A stretch of 51,086 nucleotides of DNA from JBCCEJ01 sp039030335 (GTDB lineage Bacteria; Pseudomonadota; Gammaproteobacteria; HK1). The stretch is from NCBI GenBank assembly GCA_039030335.1, contig JBCCEJ010000043.1, positions 1 to 51,086 on the forward strand. The letters run 5' to 3'. A program made the translations under genes and the position numbers. The notes under the pieces are model-generated. The model did not search any database, was not told the DNA's origin, and worked only from the letters and a program-made list of their open reading frames with translations. Below, piece after piece: positions 1 to 8,111 of this stretch; position 1 is the first letter of the stretch, and every line of letters begins with the position of its first letter.

Positions 1-717
1 GCCCTGGTCGAGCACCGCGACGAAGTCAGAAATATCCATGACGACGCCCATGTCGTGTTCGATCAGGATGATCGTGGTCTTGAGTTCTTCGTTGACATCG
101 AGGACGTAGCGGGCCATGTCTTCCTTCTCTTCCTGATTCATACCGGCCATCGGTTCGTCCAGGAGTAGCAGGTCGGGCTCAAGCGCCAGCGCGCGCCCCA
201 GTTCAACACGTTTTTGAAAGCCGTAGGCGAGCGCGCCTGTCGGCGACTTACGCAGGTCGTTCAGCTTCAGGAAGTCGATGATCTCCTCACACTTACGCCG
301 GTTGCGAATCTCCTCCCGCTGGGCGGGCCCCCAGTAAAGAAAGGAGGCGAGCACACCGGCTTTCATCCTGACGTGACGCCCCAACATCAAGTTATCGAGC
401 ACGGTGAGTCCGCGGAACAGCGCGATATTCTGGAATGTGCGCGCAATGCCGAGTTCGGCGCGCTCGTTGGGGCGCAGATCGTTGATGCGACGACCCTGGT
501 ACTCGATATCGCCGGTGTCCGGAGTGTAGAAGCCGCTGATCATGTTCACGAGCGACGTCTTGCCGGCACCGTTGGGCCCGATGATCGAAAAGATCGAGCC
601 CCGCGGCACTTCGACAGACACATCCGCGACAGCACGCACGCCGCCAAAATTCTTGGACACGCTGGCGACGCGCAGGATCGAATCTTCAGGCAATAGTGCC
701 TTTGCCGCAGCAGCCAT
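1..717 (-). CDS. ABC transporter ATP-binding protein, LivG type (partial, runs off left edge)
   Basis: Cytoplasmic ATPase subunit of a branched-chain-amino-acid-type (HAAT family) importer. 239 codons are visible and the C-terminus lies beyond position 1. Read on the minus strand from the ATG at 717, it shows Walker A GPNGAGKTS near residue 40 and the Q-loop (RTFQN) around residue 90. A signature-like stretch YGFQKRVELGRALA replaces the usual LSGGQ form, as is common in LivG proteins. Walker B LLLLDEPMAGMN and the H-loop IEHDMGVVMDIS follow. The order and spacing fit LivG well. Partner permeases (LivH/M) and LivF are not in the window and may lie to the left. The next gene upstream on the same strand is a TAXI receptor, not a LivJ-type periplasmic protein, so the transported substrate is unknown. 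Family is confident; substrate is not. Confidence 0.9.
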   Translation of the reverse strand, partial: MAAAAKALLPEDSILRVASVSKNFGGVRAVADVSVEVPRGSIFSIIGPNGAGKTSLVNMISGFYTPDTGDIEYQGRRINDLRPNERAELGIARTFQNIALFRGLTVLDNLMLGRHVRMKAGVLASFLYWGPAQREEIRNRRKCEEIIDFLKLNDLRKSPTGALAYGFQKRVELGRALALEPDLLLLDEPMAGMNQEEKEDMARYVLDVNEELKTTIILIEHDMGVVMDISDFVAVLDQG

Positions 718-1040
718 AGCTTCCTCTTCGCTGCACTTGATTTTTTTGGTTCAGTGCATCCAGCCCGCTACTGACTGAGCGGGCTACTGCAAGAACTCTG
801 TTATACGACGCTACCCTAGCAGTCGATCATGGTTAGCCACAACCGGCGCGGCTGGGCACCGCCGGTAGTCAGACCGCCGGTGTCTCGCGAACGCCTTGAC
901 CTCCGCGTTCGGCGGAACTTTGGCACGGTGCGCTACCACGAGTGCCAGGCGTGTCGCACGATGCGAATGGGTGCGTATCGGTGACGGAGTGCCTTCGGAG
1001 CTCGTCAGGCACCCCGCCAGACCCGGCCAAAATCGGGAGC
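718..1040. other. Intergenic region between livG-like and TAXI genes
   Basis: 323 bases with no credible gene. It holds the probable leader of the LivG-type gene (read leftwards) and one perfect hairpin at 762-785, listed separately. Small open frames here are on the wrong strand and show no family resemblance. I see no T-rich terminator after the TAXI stop at 1041, so read-through from the TAXI gene into the ABC gene is possible. Confidence 0.5.
762..785. repeat. Perfect 8-bp inverted repeat, 8-nt loop
   Basis: AGCCCGCT at 762-769 and AGCGGGCT at 778-785 pair perfectly around an 8-nt spacer. It lies 45-68 nt upstream of the LivG-type start (717). No T-run follows on either strand in the right position, so it does not look like an intrinsic terminator. 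It could be a leader hairpin or protein-binding site. Confidence 0.5.
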
Positions 1041-2087
1041 CTATTTCGCTTCAGCGGGCTTCAACGCATCCGGAACATCGAAACCAATCTCTTTGTAATA
1101 GCGATAGGCGCCTGCATGGAGAGGAATGTTCAGTTCACGGGTGGCAACCTTCATATCGATTTGCTTCATCCAGTAAGCTGTGTCCCGGACTGTGTCGATA
1201 TTCTTCCAAAACGCTTTCATCATGTTGTAACCGACCTCTTCCGGCAGCTGTTTGTTAGTGCCGATATGCAGCCATACGCCGATCACGTTGATGGGCCCGG
1301 TGTTCGTGACTTTTTCTTTACCGTACACGAGCGGATCCCAGCGCTCGATGGTACGCCCTGGGATCGATAGGACCTTCTTCAATTCGTCGGTTTTCAATGT
1401 GTCATCGGTGATGTCGAGGAAATGAAGCTTGCCGCCTAGCGCCCATTCCTGCACACGTGGCGCCGGCGCATTCGTTGGCAGACCGAACAGGTCGAGCTGA
1501 CGGTCACTGAAAGCGGGCTGTGCCGAAGTCCAGTCGAACCTTGCGAGCTTGTAATCCTTGTCGCACTCGAGGCCGGAAGAGCCGCGAATGACATCGCAGC
1601 CGATCTTCGTGGCGACGCCGCCCGGCGGTCCCACGAATACCGTCTTGTCTTTCAGGTCGCCGAATTTTCTGATCCCGGTGTCCGCATAGGTGACGTAGTG
1701 ATAAACCCCGAGCGGAAAGCTCAACAGTGAGCGCAGGTTGCCGTGCAGTTCAGACGCGTTCTTGACGCGTTTGTACATCGCTGCACCTTTTTGCATGAAA
1801 TAGTTGATGCCTGGCGACGAGAAGTAGAGGTCGACTTTGCCCTTGGCAGAGTCGAGCGCGGCTTTCGTAGCAGCTTTACCGGTCGAAACCTGAATCTCGT
1901 ACTCCGTCTCTTTCTGCACGGCCTGGGTGAATGCGATGCCCATCTGGCCGGCGGTCGCGGCCGGTTGATAGCTGTCGAATTTCAAGAAGACGTCGGCTGC
2001 CTGAGCGACAGGCAGAGCGATTGCCAGTACGCTGGCAACGATGGCTCCCGCGAGCTTCCGCTGCAGGGTAGGGTGGATGGGTATCAT
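1041..2087 (-). CDS. TAXI family TRAP transporter solute-binding protein
   Basis: Periplasmic receptor of 348 aa. Residues 1-30 form a Sec signal peptide (basic start, hydrophobic core AGAIVASVLAIALPVAQA, cleavage around AQA-AD). The mature part has the TAXI layout: a lobe with GMGIAFTQ-like and KAALDSAKGKVDLYFSSPGINYFM segments, then YVTYADTGIRKFGDLKDKTVFVGPPGG, typical of the hinge region. TAXI receptors normally bind C4-dicarboxylates, glutamate or other organic acids and hand them to a fused DctQM membrane protein. No such permease is in the window; the next gene downstream is an ABC ATPase. The start at 2087 is supported by the purine-rich GAGGAAG about 6 nt upstream. Family is confident; ligand and partner are unknown. 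Confidence 0.88.
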   Translation of the reverse strand: MIPIHPTLQRKLAGAIVASVLAIALPVAQAADVFLKFDSYQPAATAGQMGIAFTQAVQKETEYEIQVSTGKAATKAALDSAKGKVDLYFSSPGINYFMQKGAAMYKRVKNASELHGNLRSLLSFPLGVYHYVTYADTGIRKFGDLKDKTVFVGPPGGVATKIGCDVIRGSSGLECDKDYKLARFDWTSAQPAFSDRQLDLFGLPTNAPAPRVQEWALGGKLHFLDITDDTLKTDELKKVLSIPGRTIERWDPLVYGKEKVTNTGPINVIGVWLHIGTNKQLPEEVGYNMMKAFWKNIDTVRDTAYWMKQIDMKVATRELNIPLHAGAYRYYKEIGFDVPDALKPAEAK

Positions 2088-2684
2088 GGGCTTCCTCTAA
2101 CTCGATCGTGTTGTCGTTGTTCGAAAAACGTTGGTCTCAAGCGAGCCGGCGAGCGGCCCCGTAACCAACCTCGCGGTCTGCGGTAACGGGGCCGTGGGAC
2201 AGCACGATAGCGTCTTGTCCCGGCACCCTCGGTCCGCGTGGCGCTCCGGCATATTGCCACATCCGCGCCCGGCGGCGCCTTGGTCCGGTTCGGGCTGCAA
2301 GCCGCGCCGGGTTCATGCTGAGTTCTGACAACCGTGCTCATTGGCACAAATCAAGCATCAGGCGCGAGGCCAGGCCCGGTGTGGTGGCAGAGCAGTCACC
2401 GATGGTTTGAATATCCCCGCGCAGCCGCTGATCGTGCAGGTCTCGTGCTCTCAAGTCCTCCGTCAATACATCGCGGCGGGTGCTGAGATCGGCCCGGAGT
2501 CGGCGGTCCGCGCGCTCTTTGGCGTCGCCTTGTGGCTCCGGCTCAACCACAGATGGTGACCGGTCTCACGGTCCGCGCCCCGTTGCCGGATGTCACTGAT
2601 ACAAACTCAGGCTTTCTGTGCAAAAGTCCCGACACATCCCTGGCGCAGGCTTGCTCGCATCCACAAACGCAGACGCAGCGCAGC
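2088..2684. other. Long intergenic region upstream of the TAXI gene
   Basis: About 600 bases between the divergent TAXI gene (start 2087) and the globin remnant. Several open frames exist on both strands, but none resembles a known family and they overlap one another. They look like GC-rich chance frames. The supportable element is the imperfect 13-bp inverted repeat at 2154-2194. The TAXI promoter should lie here but I cannot point to a convincing -35/-10 pair. Confidence 0.45.
2154..2194. repeat. Long inverted repeat upstream of the TAXI gene
   Basis: Arms 2154-2166 (CGGCCCCGTAACC) and 2182-2194 (GGTAACGGGGCCG) are complementary at 12 of 13 positions with a 15-nt spacer. The element ends 67 nt before the TAXI start at 2087. 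It is either an operator for a dimeric regulator or a strong leader hairpin in the TAXI transcript. There is no T-tract, so a terminator is unlikely. Confidence 0.55.
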
Positions 2685-3100
2685 ATGAACCAGCGGGATG
2701 TCGCTATCGTCCAATCCACGTGGACTGAGCTCAAACCGGTTACCTCCGATGCCGCCCACCTGTTCTGCCGCCGGCTGTTCGAGCTGGACCCCGAGCTTCG
2801 CGGTTTGTTCGCATAGGAGCTCGACGATCAGGGCCGTCGGCTGCTGGCCACGCTGGACTTCGTCATAAGCCGGCTGGATCGCATCGAAGTGGTCGTCACC
2901 ACCATCGAACAGCTGGGACCACGCCACGTCGGTTACGGTGTTCGGAATGTCCACTACGATGTTGCCGGCGACCCGTTGCGGTGGACGCTGGAGGCGGCTC
3001 CAGGGGCGCGTTTCGATCGCGAGGCGCGCATCAGTCGGGTTAACGCCTGCGCAGTGTTGGTCGATACGATGCGCCCGGATTCGCGGGCAGTGGCCCGATT
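2685..3100 (+). pseudogene. Bacterial single-domain globin, interrupted by an in-frame amber codon
   Basis: From the ATG at 2685 the frame reads MNQRDVAIVQSTWTELKPVT, then FCRRLFELDPELRGLFA. This is the A-C helix pattern of bacterial (Vgb/flavohaemoglobin-like) globins. A TAG follows at 2814-2816. The same frame then continues without shift as ELDDQGRRLLATLDFVISRL and LGPRHVGYGVRNVHYDVAG, containing the proximal (F8) histidine in PRHVGYGV, and ends with a helix-H-like segment to about 3090. Alignment length across the stop is exactly right, so one codon is changed. No stop follows at the expected C-terminus; the frame stays open into the antisense hydrolase gene (to 3353). This supports decay rather than a mere sequencing slip, but an assembly error or amber read-through cannot be excluded. 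The intact protein would have bound haem and O2/NO. Confidence 0.75.
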
Positions 3101-3130
3101 GCGCAGGCGCCCAGAGCGCCCGGGCCGCGC

Positions 3131-3949
3131 TCAGTCGAGCGCGCCCTGGCGTTCGAGGAAGTTGATGAGCAGTGGGTTGAACGCTTCGGGTACCTCGACA
3201 TTGGAAAAATGCCGTTGCCCGGGAAGCACAGCGAGTTCGGCTTCCGGGATACGCTCTGCCATCAATTCCGACAACGCGGGCGGTGTCACCGGGTCGTCGC
3301 CGGCCGCGATCACCAGCGTCGTCGTTTTCACCGTCGGGAGCCGATCGACGTAGTCGAGATCAGCAACGGCCGACGTGCCGCCGAGGTAGCCGGCAACTTT
3401 GGTGGCGATGAAAACCTTGCGGATACGTTCGTAGTCTGCGTTTGCGCGCGCGACGAATTCGTCGTTGAACCACAGGTGTTTGGTCATGTCCCAGACCGGC
3501 GACATTCCCTCGGCGCGCACTACGGCCTGGCGCTCCGCGACCCAGCCGCGATACCACGGATTCGACTGTGGCGTCGTATTGCAAAGGCAAAGCGAGTGGA
3601 GCCGGTCGCCGTGATTGATGCCGAGTCCCTGTCCGATCATGCCGCCAGTAGAGATACCCACCCAGTGCACCTTGTCGAGGCCGAGTGCATCGATAACGGC
3701 GACGGCGTCATCTTCGAACTGCGTCAGCGTGTACGGACCGGGCGGCGCATCCGTGTTCCCATGACCTCGCCAGTCGTAGCGCAGGATGCGGCCGCGCGTG
3801 CCGAGCGCAGCCACCTGCTGGTCCCAGATGCCGAGGCTCGTACCCATCGCATGCGCCATCATGATGACAGGGCCATCAGCGCGTCCGTCGAAGCGGTACG
3901 CGAACTCGATACCGTTCGCGCGGACTCGATCGGTGTGCATATCGGTCAT
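3131..3949 (-). CDS. Alpha/beta hydrolase, 3-oxoadipate enol-lactonase-like
   Basis: 272 aa, the usual size of PcaD-type enol-lactonases. Visible features: oxyanion region MMAHAMGTSLGIWDQQ, strand RYDWRGHGNTDAP, nucleophile elbow GISTGG with Ser about 100, acid Asp in AAGDDPVTPP near 218, and catalytic His near 247 in GQRHFSNVE. The overall pattern (RGHG, GxSxGG, PGxRH) matches PcaD, but no other protocatechuate-branch gene is nearby. It is the last gene of a minus-strand run starting with coxG and lies 64 nt after the oxidoreductase gene. It more likely hydrolyses a lactone or ester made by that pathway. An ATG at 3940 has better ribosome-site spacing (AAGGA, 8 nt) than the ATG at 3949. Fold is certain; substrate is inferred. 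Confidence 0.8.
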   Translation of the reverse strand: MTDMHTDRVRANGIEFAYRFDGRADGPVIMMAHAMGTSLGIWDQQVAALGTRGRILRYDWRGHGNTDAPPGPYTLTQFEDDAVAVIDALGLDKVHWVGISTGGMIGQGLGINHGDRLHSLCLCNTTPQSNPWYRGWVAERQAVVRAEGMSPVWDMTKHLWFNDEFVARANADYERIRKVFIATKVAGYLGGTSAVADLDYVDRLPTVKTTTLVIAAGDDPVTPPALSELMAERIPEAELAVLPGQRHFSNVEVPEAFNPLLINFLERQGALD

Positions 3950-4013
3950 CCTTCGGTTCCAACGCGCGCTTCGCGCGCTATGCTCTGGACGCTGAGGCCT
4001 TGCGGCTCGCTGC

Positions 4014-5036
4014 TCAGGAGGCGAGATAGCTCACGAGCACCTTGCCCGTGAACCGACCGGCCAGCATGTCGCGCAGGGCCTCGGGCGTAGCCTCGAAGCC
4101 CTCGACAATATTGTGCTGCGACTGGATCTTACCGTCGTGGCAAAGCGCGATCATGCGCTCGCGGGCGAACTGCCAGCGCTCGTCGTAAGAGTATCTGGAG
4201 AAGCACTGAAGTGATGCTTCGCGAGCCCATAGCTGGCGCAGATTGATCGGATCCGACGCTGGATTGTCGCTGTTGTTGGAGGCTGTGCGACCGACGAACA
4301 GAACCCGTGCGTAGCGCGCGAGCTGGTCGAACACGGCATCGGCGATCGGTCCGCCAACGGTGTCGAAGAACAGATGCACCTGCTCGGCGGCGGCCCGGGC
4401 AAGGCGATCTTCGAAGTCCTCCGCACGGTGGTCTATGCAAACATCCGCGCCGAGGTTCTGTTCGACGTGCCGGCATTTCTCGGGCCCCCCGGCGATGCCG
4501 ATGACACGGGCACCGGCGAGCTTGCCAAGCTGCACCGCGTACGATCCGACCGAGCCGGCGGCTGACGTGACCACGAGCGTCTGACCGGGCATCGGGCGCC
4601 CGAACAGATCCATGCCGCAGTAGGCCGTCAGTCCGGGTGAGCTGAGCGCGGTCAACCACAGGAGTTCGTCGAATTCGTGATGCCGGTCGATCGGCGTCAA
4701 TCCTGCGGTGGCTACGGTCGCGTAGTCGCGCCAACCGAGTCGGCCGACGACCAGCTGGCCTGGCTCGAAGCCATCAGCGCGGCTTTCGATGACTTCTGCG
4801 AGCACGTCGCAGTCGATCAGCTCGCCTATTGCGAACGGGCGCGTGAAGTTACGAAAGTCCTTGAGCCGCTGCCCTTGCCAGGGCGACAGCGCGGCATAGC
4901 GCACCTGTACGGTGATTTGTCCGCGTGCGGGATGCTCCAACGGTACGTGCTGGATCTTAAAGTGCGCGCGTTCCGGTAGCGTTAGCGGACGTTCGTGCAG
5001 CGTAAGGTGACGTGCGTGAGTAGGACGGGTCGACAT
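4014..5036 (-). CDS. Zinc-independent MDR-family NADP-dependent oxidoreductase
   Basis: 340 aa from the ATG at 5036 (MSTRPTHARH). The frame is open further upstream, but that stretch is arginine-rich and overlaps the preceding gene. N-terminal GroES-like half: IQHVPLEHPARGQITVQVRYAALSPWQ. C-terminal Rossmann half with the cofactor loop TSAAGSVGSYAVQLGKLAGARVIGIAGG near residues 150-180. It resembles the CurA/leukotriene-B4-dehydrogenase group of quinone- or enone-reductases, which reduce or oxidise alpha,beta-unsaturated carbonyls. No zinc-binding Cys/His set of classical alcohol dehydrogenases is present. It sits 16 nt downstream of the crotonase gene, so the two are probably co-transcribed and act on successive CoA or carbonyl intermediates. 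Confidence 0.85.
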   Translation of the reverse strand: MSTRPTHARHLTLHERPLTLPERAHFKIQHVPLEHPARGQITVQVRYAALSPWQGQRLKDFRNFTRPFAIGELIDCDVLAEVIESRADGFEPGQLVVGRLGWRDYATVATAGLTPIDRHHEFDELLWLTALSSPGLTAYCGMDLFGRPMPGQTLVVTSAAGSVGSYAVQLGKLAGARVIGIAGGPEKCRHVEQNLGADVCIDHRAEDFEDRLARAAAEQVHLFFDTVGGPIADAVFDQLARYARVLFVGRTASNNSDNPASDPINLRQLWAREASLQCFSRYSYDERWQFARERMIALCHDGKIQSQHNIVEGFEATPEALRDMLAGRFTGKVLVSYLAS

Positions 5037-5052
5037 GCTGGAGGCGACGGCG

Positions 5053-5772
5053 TCAGCGTGGCCGCGTGAACGCGGTCGCGAGCGTGAAGTCGGCCAGGTC
5101 CGACAACTGGTCGGGATGCATGTGTCCGGGCTGCCCAAGGAAGCCCTTGATCACCGAGATGGCGTTGGTGTCGTAGTGTTCCAGCCGCTCGCAGTAGGCA
5201 TCCACCGCCGCGTCCAGCTCATCGTCCGGAACGACGCGGCTCACCAAGCCGATGGCGAGTGCGGTCTCGGCCGTCACCGGCTCGCCCCAGTAGATGAGAT
5301 CGGCCAGCGCCTTGCGGTGCACGTCCTGTAAGGCCGTCATGACCAGCGTGGGAGCGATGCCGTGGAGCATCTCCGGGGTCGAGAATGTGGCGGTTTCTGT
5401 CGCCAGCACAATGTCGCTGGTACCGGCGAGTCCGCTCCCGAATCCGCGCGCATGTCCTTGCACGGCTGCGATGACCGGCACCGGGCAGTGACGGCAGGCC
5501 GCGTAAGCGTCGAGGATGAGGGAAGTCACCTGTTCGTGCACTTGCCAGGCGGTCGGGCTGGCGCCGCGTTGACCGGGATCGCGCCCCAGACAGAAGTCCG
5601 GGCCCTTGCCGCGCAGAATCACTGCGCGCAGGCCGTCCTCGCGGCTGACCGCGCGAACGGCTTTCGTCAGCGCCCGGATCATGGTCGCACTCATGACGTT
5701 GCCCGATCGCGGCCGGTTCAGGGTCAGGTACAGAAACGAGCCGCGCCGTTCTTCCAGTATCGCTTTCGCCAT
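5053..5772 (-). CDS. Enoyl-CoA hydratase/isomerase (crotonase) family protein
   Basis: 239 aa, slightly short for the family. Conserved pieces: LTLNRPRSGNVMS, the first oxyanion region FCLGRDPGQ, the second oxyanion region GHARGFGSGLAGTSDIVLA, and FSTPEMLHGIAPT. Classical hydratases have a catalytic Glu in GGGCELA; here the corresponding position is glycine (GFGSGLA). The second catalytic Glu (in TPEM) is kept. The protein may therefore be an isomerase, hydrolase or lyase rather than a true hydratase. Its ATG overlaps the coxL stop by one base (TGATG), so translation is probably coupled. Function in the pathway is inferred from position only. Confidence 0.88.
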   Translation of the reverse strand: MAKAILEERRGSFLYLTLNRPRSGNVMSATMIRALTKAVRAVSREDGLRAVILRGKGPDFCLGRDPGQRGASPTAWQVHEQVTSLILDAYAACRHCPVPVIAAVQGHARGFGSGLAGTSDIVLATETATFSTPEMLHGIAPTLVMTALQDVHRKALADLIYWGEPVTAETALAIGLVSRVVPDDELDAAVDAYCERLEHYDTNAISVIKGFLGQPGHMHPDQLSDLADFTLATAFTRPR

Positions 5773-8111
5773 CAGTGAGATTCCTCGGTGCTCTCATCGA
5801 TCAACGCCAGCAGTCTGTCGGGCGTGACGGGCACGTCGTTGATTTGCACGTCAAACGGTGCCAGCGCGTCTTCGATCGCCGAGACGATGACAGCGATCGC
5901 GGGGATCGTGCCACCCTCGCCGGCGCCTTTGGCTCCCAGCGGATTCAGCGGCGTTGGCGACTCCATGTGCGTTTGCTCGACGCAGGGCACTTCCGGTGCG
6001 GACGGCAACAGGTACTCGCCGAAGTTGACGGTCAGCGGTTGGCCGGCGTCATCGTAGACCATCCGTTCCAGCAGCGCGTTGCCGACGCCGTGGGCGACGC
6101 CGCCCATGACCTGCGCTTCCACCGAAACCGGGTTGATGATGGTGCCGCAGTCATGCGCAGTGACGTACCGCAGGATTCTGACTGCGCCGAGCGCGGGGTC
6201 CACCTCGACTTCCGCCACATGTGTGCCGCACGGGTACGTGGCTTGTTCCGGGGCAAAGTAGACGGTGTCCTGCAGCACCGGATCCAGTCCTTTGGGGAGC
6301 GCAAATCCGGGTAGCGCATTGGCGAACTTCGCGATCTCGGCGAAAGTTTTGCCGTGCTCGCGCACACCGCGGATGAACACGCGGCCGTCTTCGACTTCCA
6401 GATCCTCCTCCGCCGCCTCCAGCATATGGCTGGCGACCTTACGGATCTTGGTTTTCACGCTCAGTCCGGCCTCGTGTGCAGCTGGCGAGGCGTTCGGCGT
6501 GATGCGGCTTGCGAAGGTCCCGACACCGCGCGGGATCGTAACCGTGTCGGAGGTCTTGACCGTGATGTCCTCGAGGCGTGCGCCGAGGGCGTCTGCCACC
6601 ACTTGCGCGAGCATCGTCTGATGCCCTTGTCCCTGCGGCGCGGCGCCTGTGTGCACGGCGACGCGGCCGCTCGGCAGCACGTGCACGCTGGTGCCTTCGA
6701 ATGGACCGAGACCGGTGGCCTCGATATACGAAGCGACGCCAATGCCGAGATAGCGGCCTTCCGCGCGCGCCGCACGCTGGCGCTCGCGAAAACCCGCCCA
6801 GTCGCTTTTCTCGAGAGCGAGCCGCGCGAGTTCCGGGTAATCACCGGTGTCGTAGACGACCGGACGACCGTCCCGGAATATGAGACCCACCTCGTAGGGC
6901 ATCTGCTCGGGCTGCACATAGTTGCGGCGCCGGATTTCATCGCGGCCCAGGCCGAGCGCGTCAGCGGCCCGGTCGAGCAGACGCTCGATGAAATAGGCCG
7001 CCTGCGGGCGACCGGCGCCGCGCACCGGCGTCACCGCCACCTTGTTGGTCATGACGACCCGGCAGTGCATCTGATAGCTCGGCAGCACGTACGGACCCGG
7101 CACCGTCGTGCAAGAGATCCAAGGTGTGACGATGCCCCACATCGCATGCGCGCCCATGTCGTGCAGCATCTCGGCGCGCAAACCCCGGATCGTCCCGTCC
7201 GCGTCCACGGCCAGCTCGCCCCGCCAGTGCTGGTCCCGCTCCATGGTCGCCGTGATGAAATGCTCGCGCCGGTCCTCCGTCCATTTGACCGGGCGCCCCG
7301 TCAGGAGCGCACAGGCGGGCACGACGAGCTGTTCCGGATACAGCATGACCTTCGGGCCGAATCCGCCACCAACGTCCGGAGCGATGACCATGACGTTCTG
7401 TTCCGGCACGTCCATCAGATCCGCGTACGCGGCTTTATAGAGATGCGGGGTCTGAGTGTTCGCCCAGAGTCGCATCGTGTCGGTCAATTCGTCGAACTGC
7501 GCCTGCACGGCACGGCATTCGATCGGGTGTGCCGTACCGCGGTGCTGTACAAAGCGTTCATCGATGATGAGGTGTGGGTTCATGAACGCCGCATCGGCAT
7601 CCCCGTAGCCGATCCGGATGTCGGCCGCGAGGTTGTCGTCGAGGTGAGCGTGAGCGGTCGCGGCTCCGGGCTCGGCGGCGTCGAAGACGTCGACGGCGGC
7701 TGGCAGCACTTCGTAATCGACCACGATGTGTTCCAGTGCGTCTTCGGCGATGTAGCGGTCATCGGCGAGTACCACGGCGACCGGAGCACCGACGTGGCAG
7801 ACCTCGTCGCGGGCCAGCGCAAAAGGCATGACCGCTGCACGCATCAGTGAATTTGGCTGCAATTCCGGTAGTGGACGGGCCGTCAGGGCGTCCGGTAGAT
7901 CCTCGAAGGTGTAAACGGCGTGCACCCCGGCGAAACTGAGCGCGCCGGATTTATCGATATTCGCGATGCGCGCGTGCGCGTGCGGGCTGCGTACGAACGC
8001 TGCGTGCAGCGTGCCCGGAATGTGAATGTCATCGACGAACTGTCCGCGCCCGGTCAGCAGGGCGGGGTCTTCGAGGCGTTTTACAGACTTTCCGATCCAG
8101 GAGCTGCTCAT
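5772..8111 (-). CDS. Molybdenum hydroxylase large subunit, CoxL-like (xanthine oxidase family, RGAGR loop)
   Basis: 779 aa, full length for the Mo-cofactor subunit. Starts SSSWIGKSVKRLEDPALLTGRGQFVDDIH, typical of this family. Molybdopterin contacts: VGGGFGPK at 247-254, PVRGAGRPQA at 362-371, GQGHQTMLAQ, and the catalytic base in GAKGAGEGG (Glu about 732). True (form I) CO dehydrogenase has AYxCSFR with the Cu-binding cysteine. Here the loop is RGAGR, the form II pattern, with no cysteine, so CO oxidation at high rate is not expected. A carbon hydroxylase for an aromatic, heterocyclic or CoA-linked substrate is more likely. It overlaps coxS by 4 nt (ATGA) and the crotonase by 1 nt. Holoenzyme predicted: dimer of L-M-S trimers in the cytoplasm. 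Confidence 0.95.
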   Translation of the reverse strand: MSSSWIGKSVKRLEDPALLTGRGQFVDDIHIPGTLHAAFVRSPHAHARIANIDKSGALSFAGVHAVYTFEDLPDALTARPLPELQPNSLMRAAVMPFALARDEVCHVGAPVAVVLADDRYIAEDALEHIVVDYEVLPAAVDVFDAAEPGAATAHAHLDDNLAADIRIGYGDADAAFMNPHLIIDERFVQHRGTAHPIECRAVQAQFDELTDTMRLWANTQTPHLYKAAYADLMDVPEQNVMVIAPDVGGGFGPKVMLYPEQLVVPACALLTGRPVKWTEDRREHFITATMERDQHWRGELAVDADGTIRGLRAEMLHDMGAHAMWGIVTPWISCTTVPGPYVLPSYQMHCRVVMTNKVAVTPVRGAGRPQAAYFIERLLDRAADALGLGRDEIRRRNYVQPEQMPYEVGLIFRDGRPVVYDTGDYPELARLALEKSDWAGFRERQRAARAEGRYLGIGVASYIEATGLGPFEGTSVHVLPSGRVAVHTGAAPQGQGHQTMLAQVVADALGARLEDITVKTSDTVTIPRGVGTFASRITPNASPAAHEAGLSVKTKIRKVASHMLEAAEEDLEVEDGRVFIRGVREHGKTFAEIAKFANALPGFALPKGLDPVLQDTVYFAPEQATYPCGTHVAEVEVDPALGAVRILRYVTAHDCGTIINPVSVEAQVMGGVAHGVGNALLERMVYDDAGQPLTVNFGEYLLPSAPEVPCVEQTHMESPTPLNPLGAKGAGEGGTIPAIAVIVSAIEDALAPFDVQINDVPVTPDRLLALIDESTEESH

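Noticed and set aside
2338..2550. Small frames on both strands upstream of the globin
   Set aside because: Mutually overlapping, no ribosome site, no resemblance to any family.
6354..7850. A 498-aa open frame on the + strand
   Set aside because: Antisense to the CoxL-like subunit; no recognisable motif.
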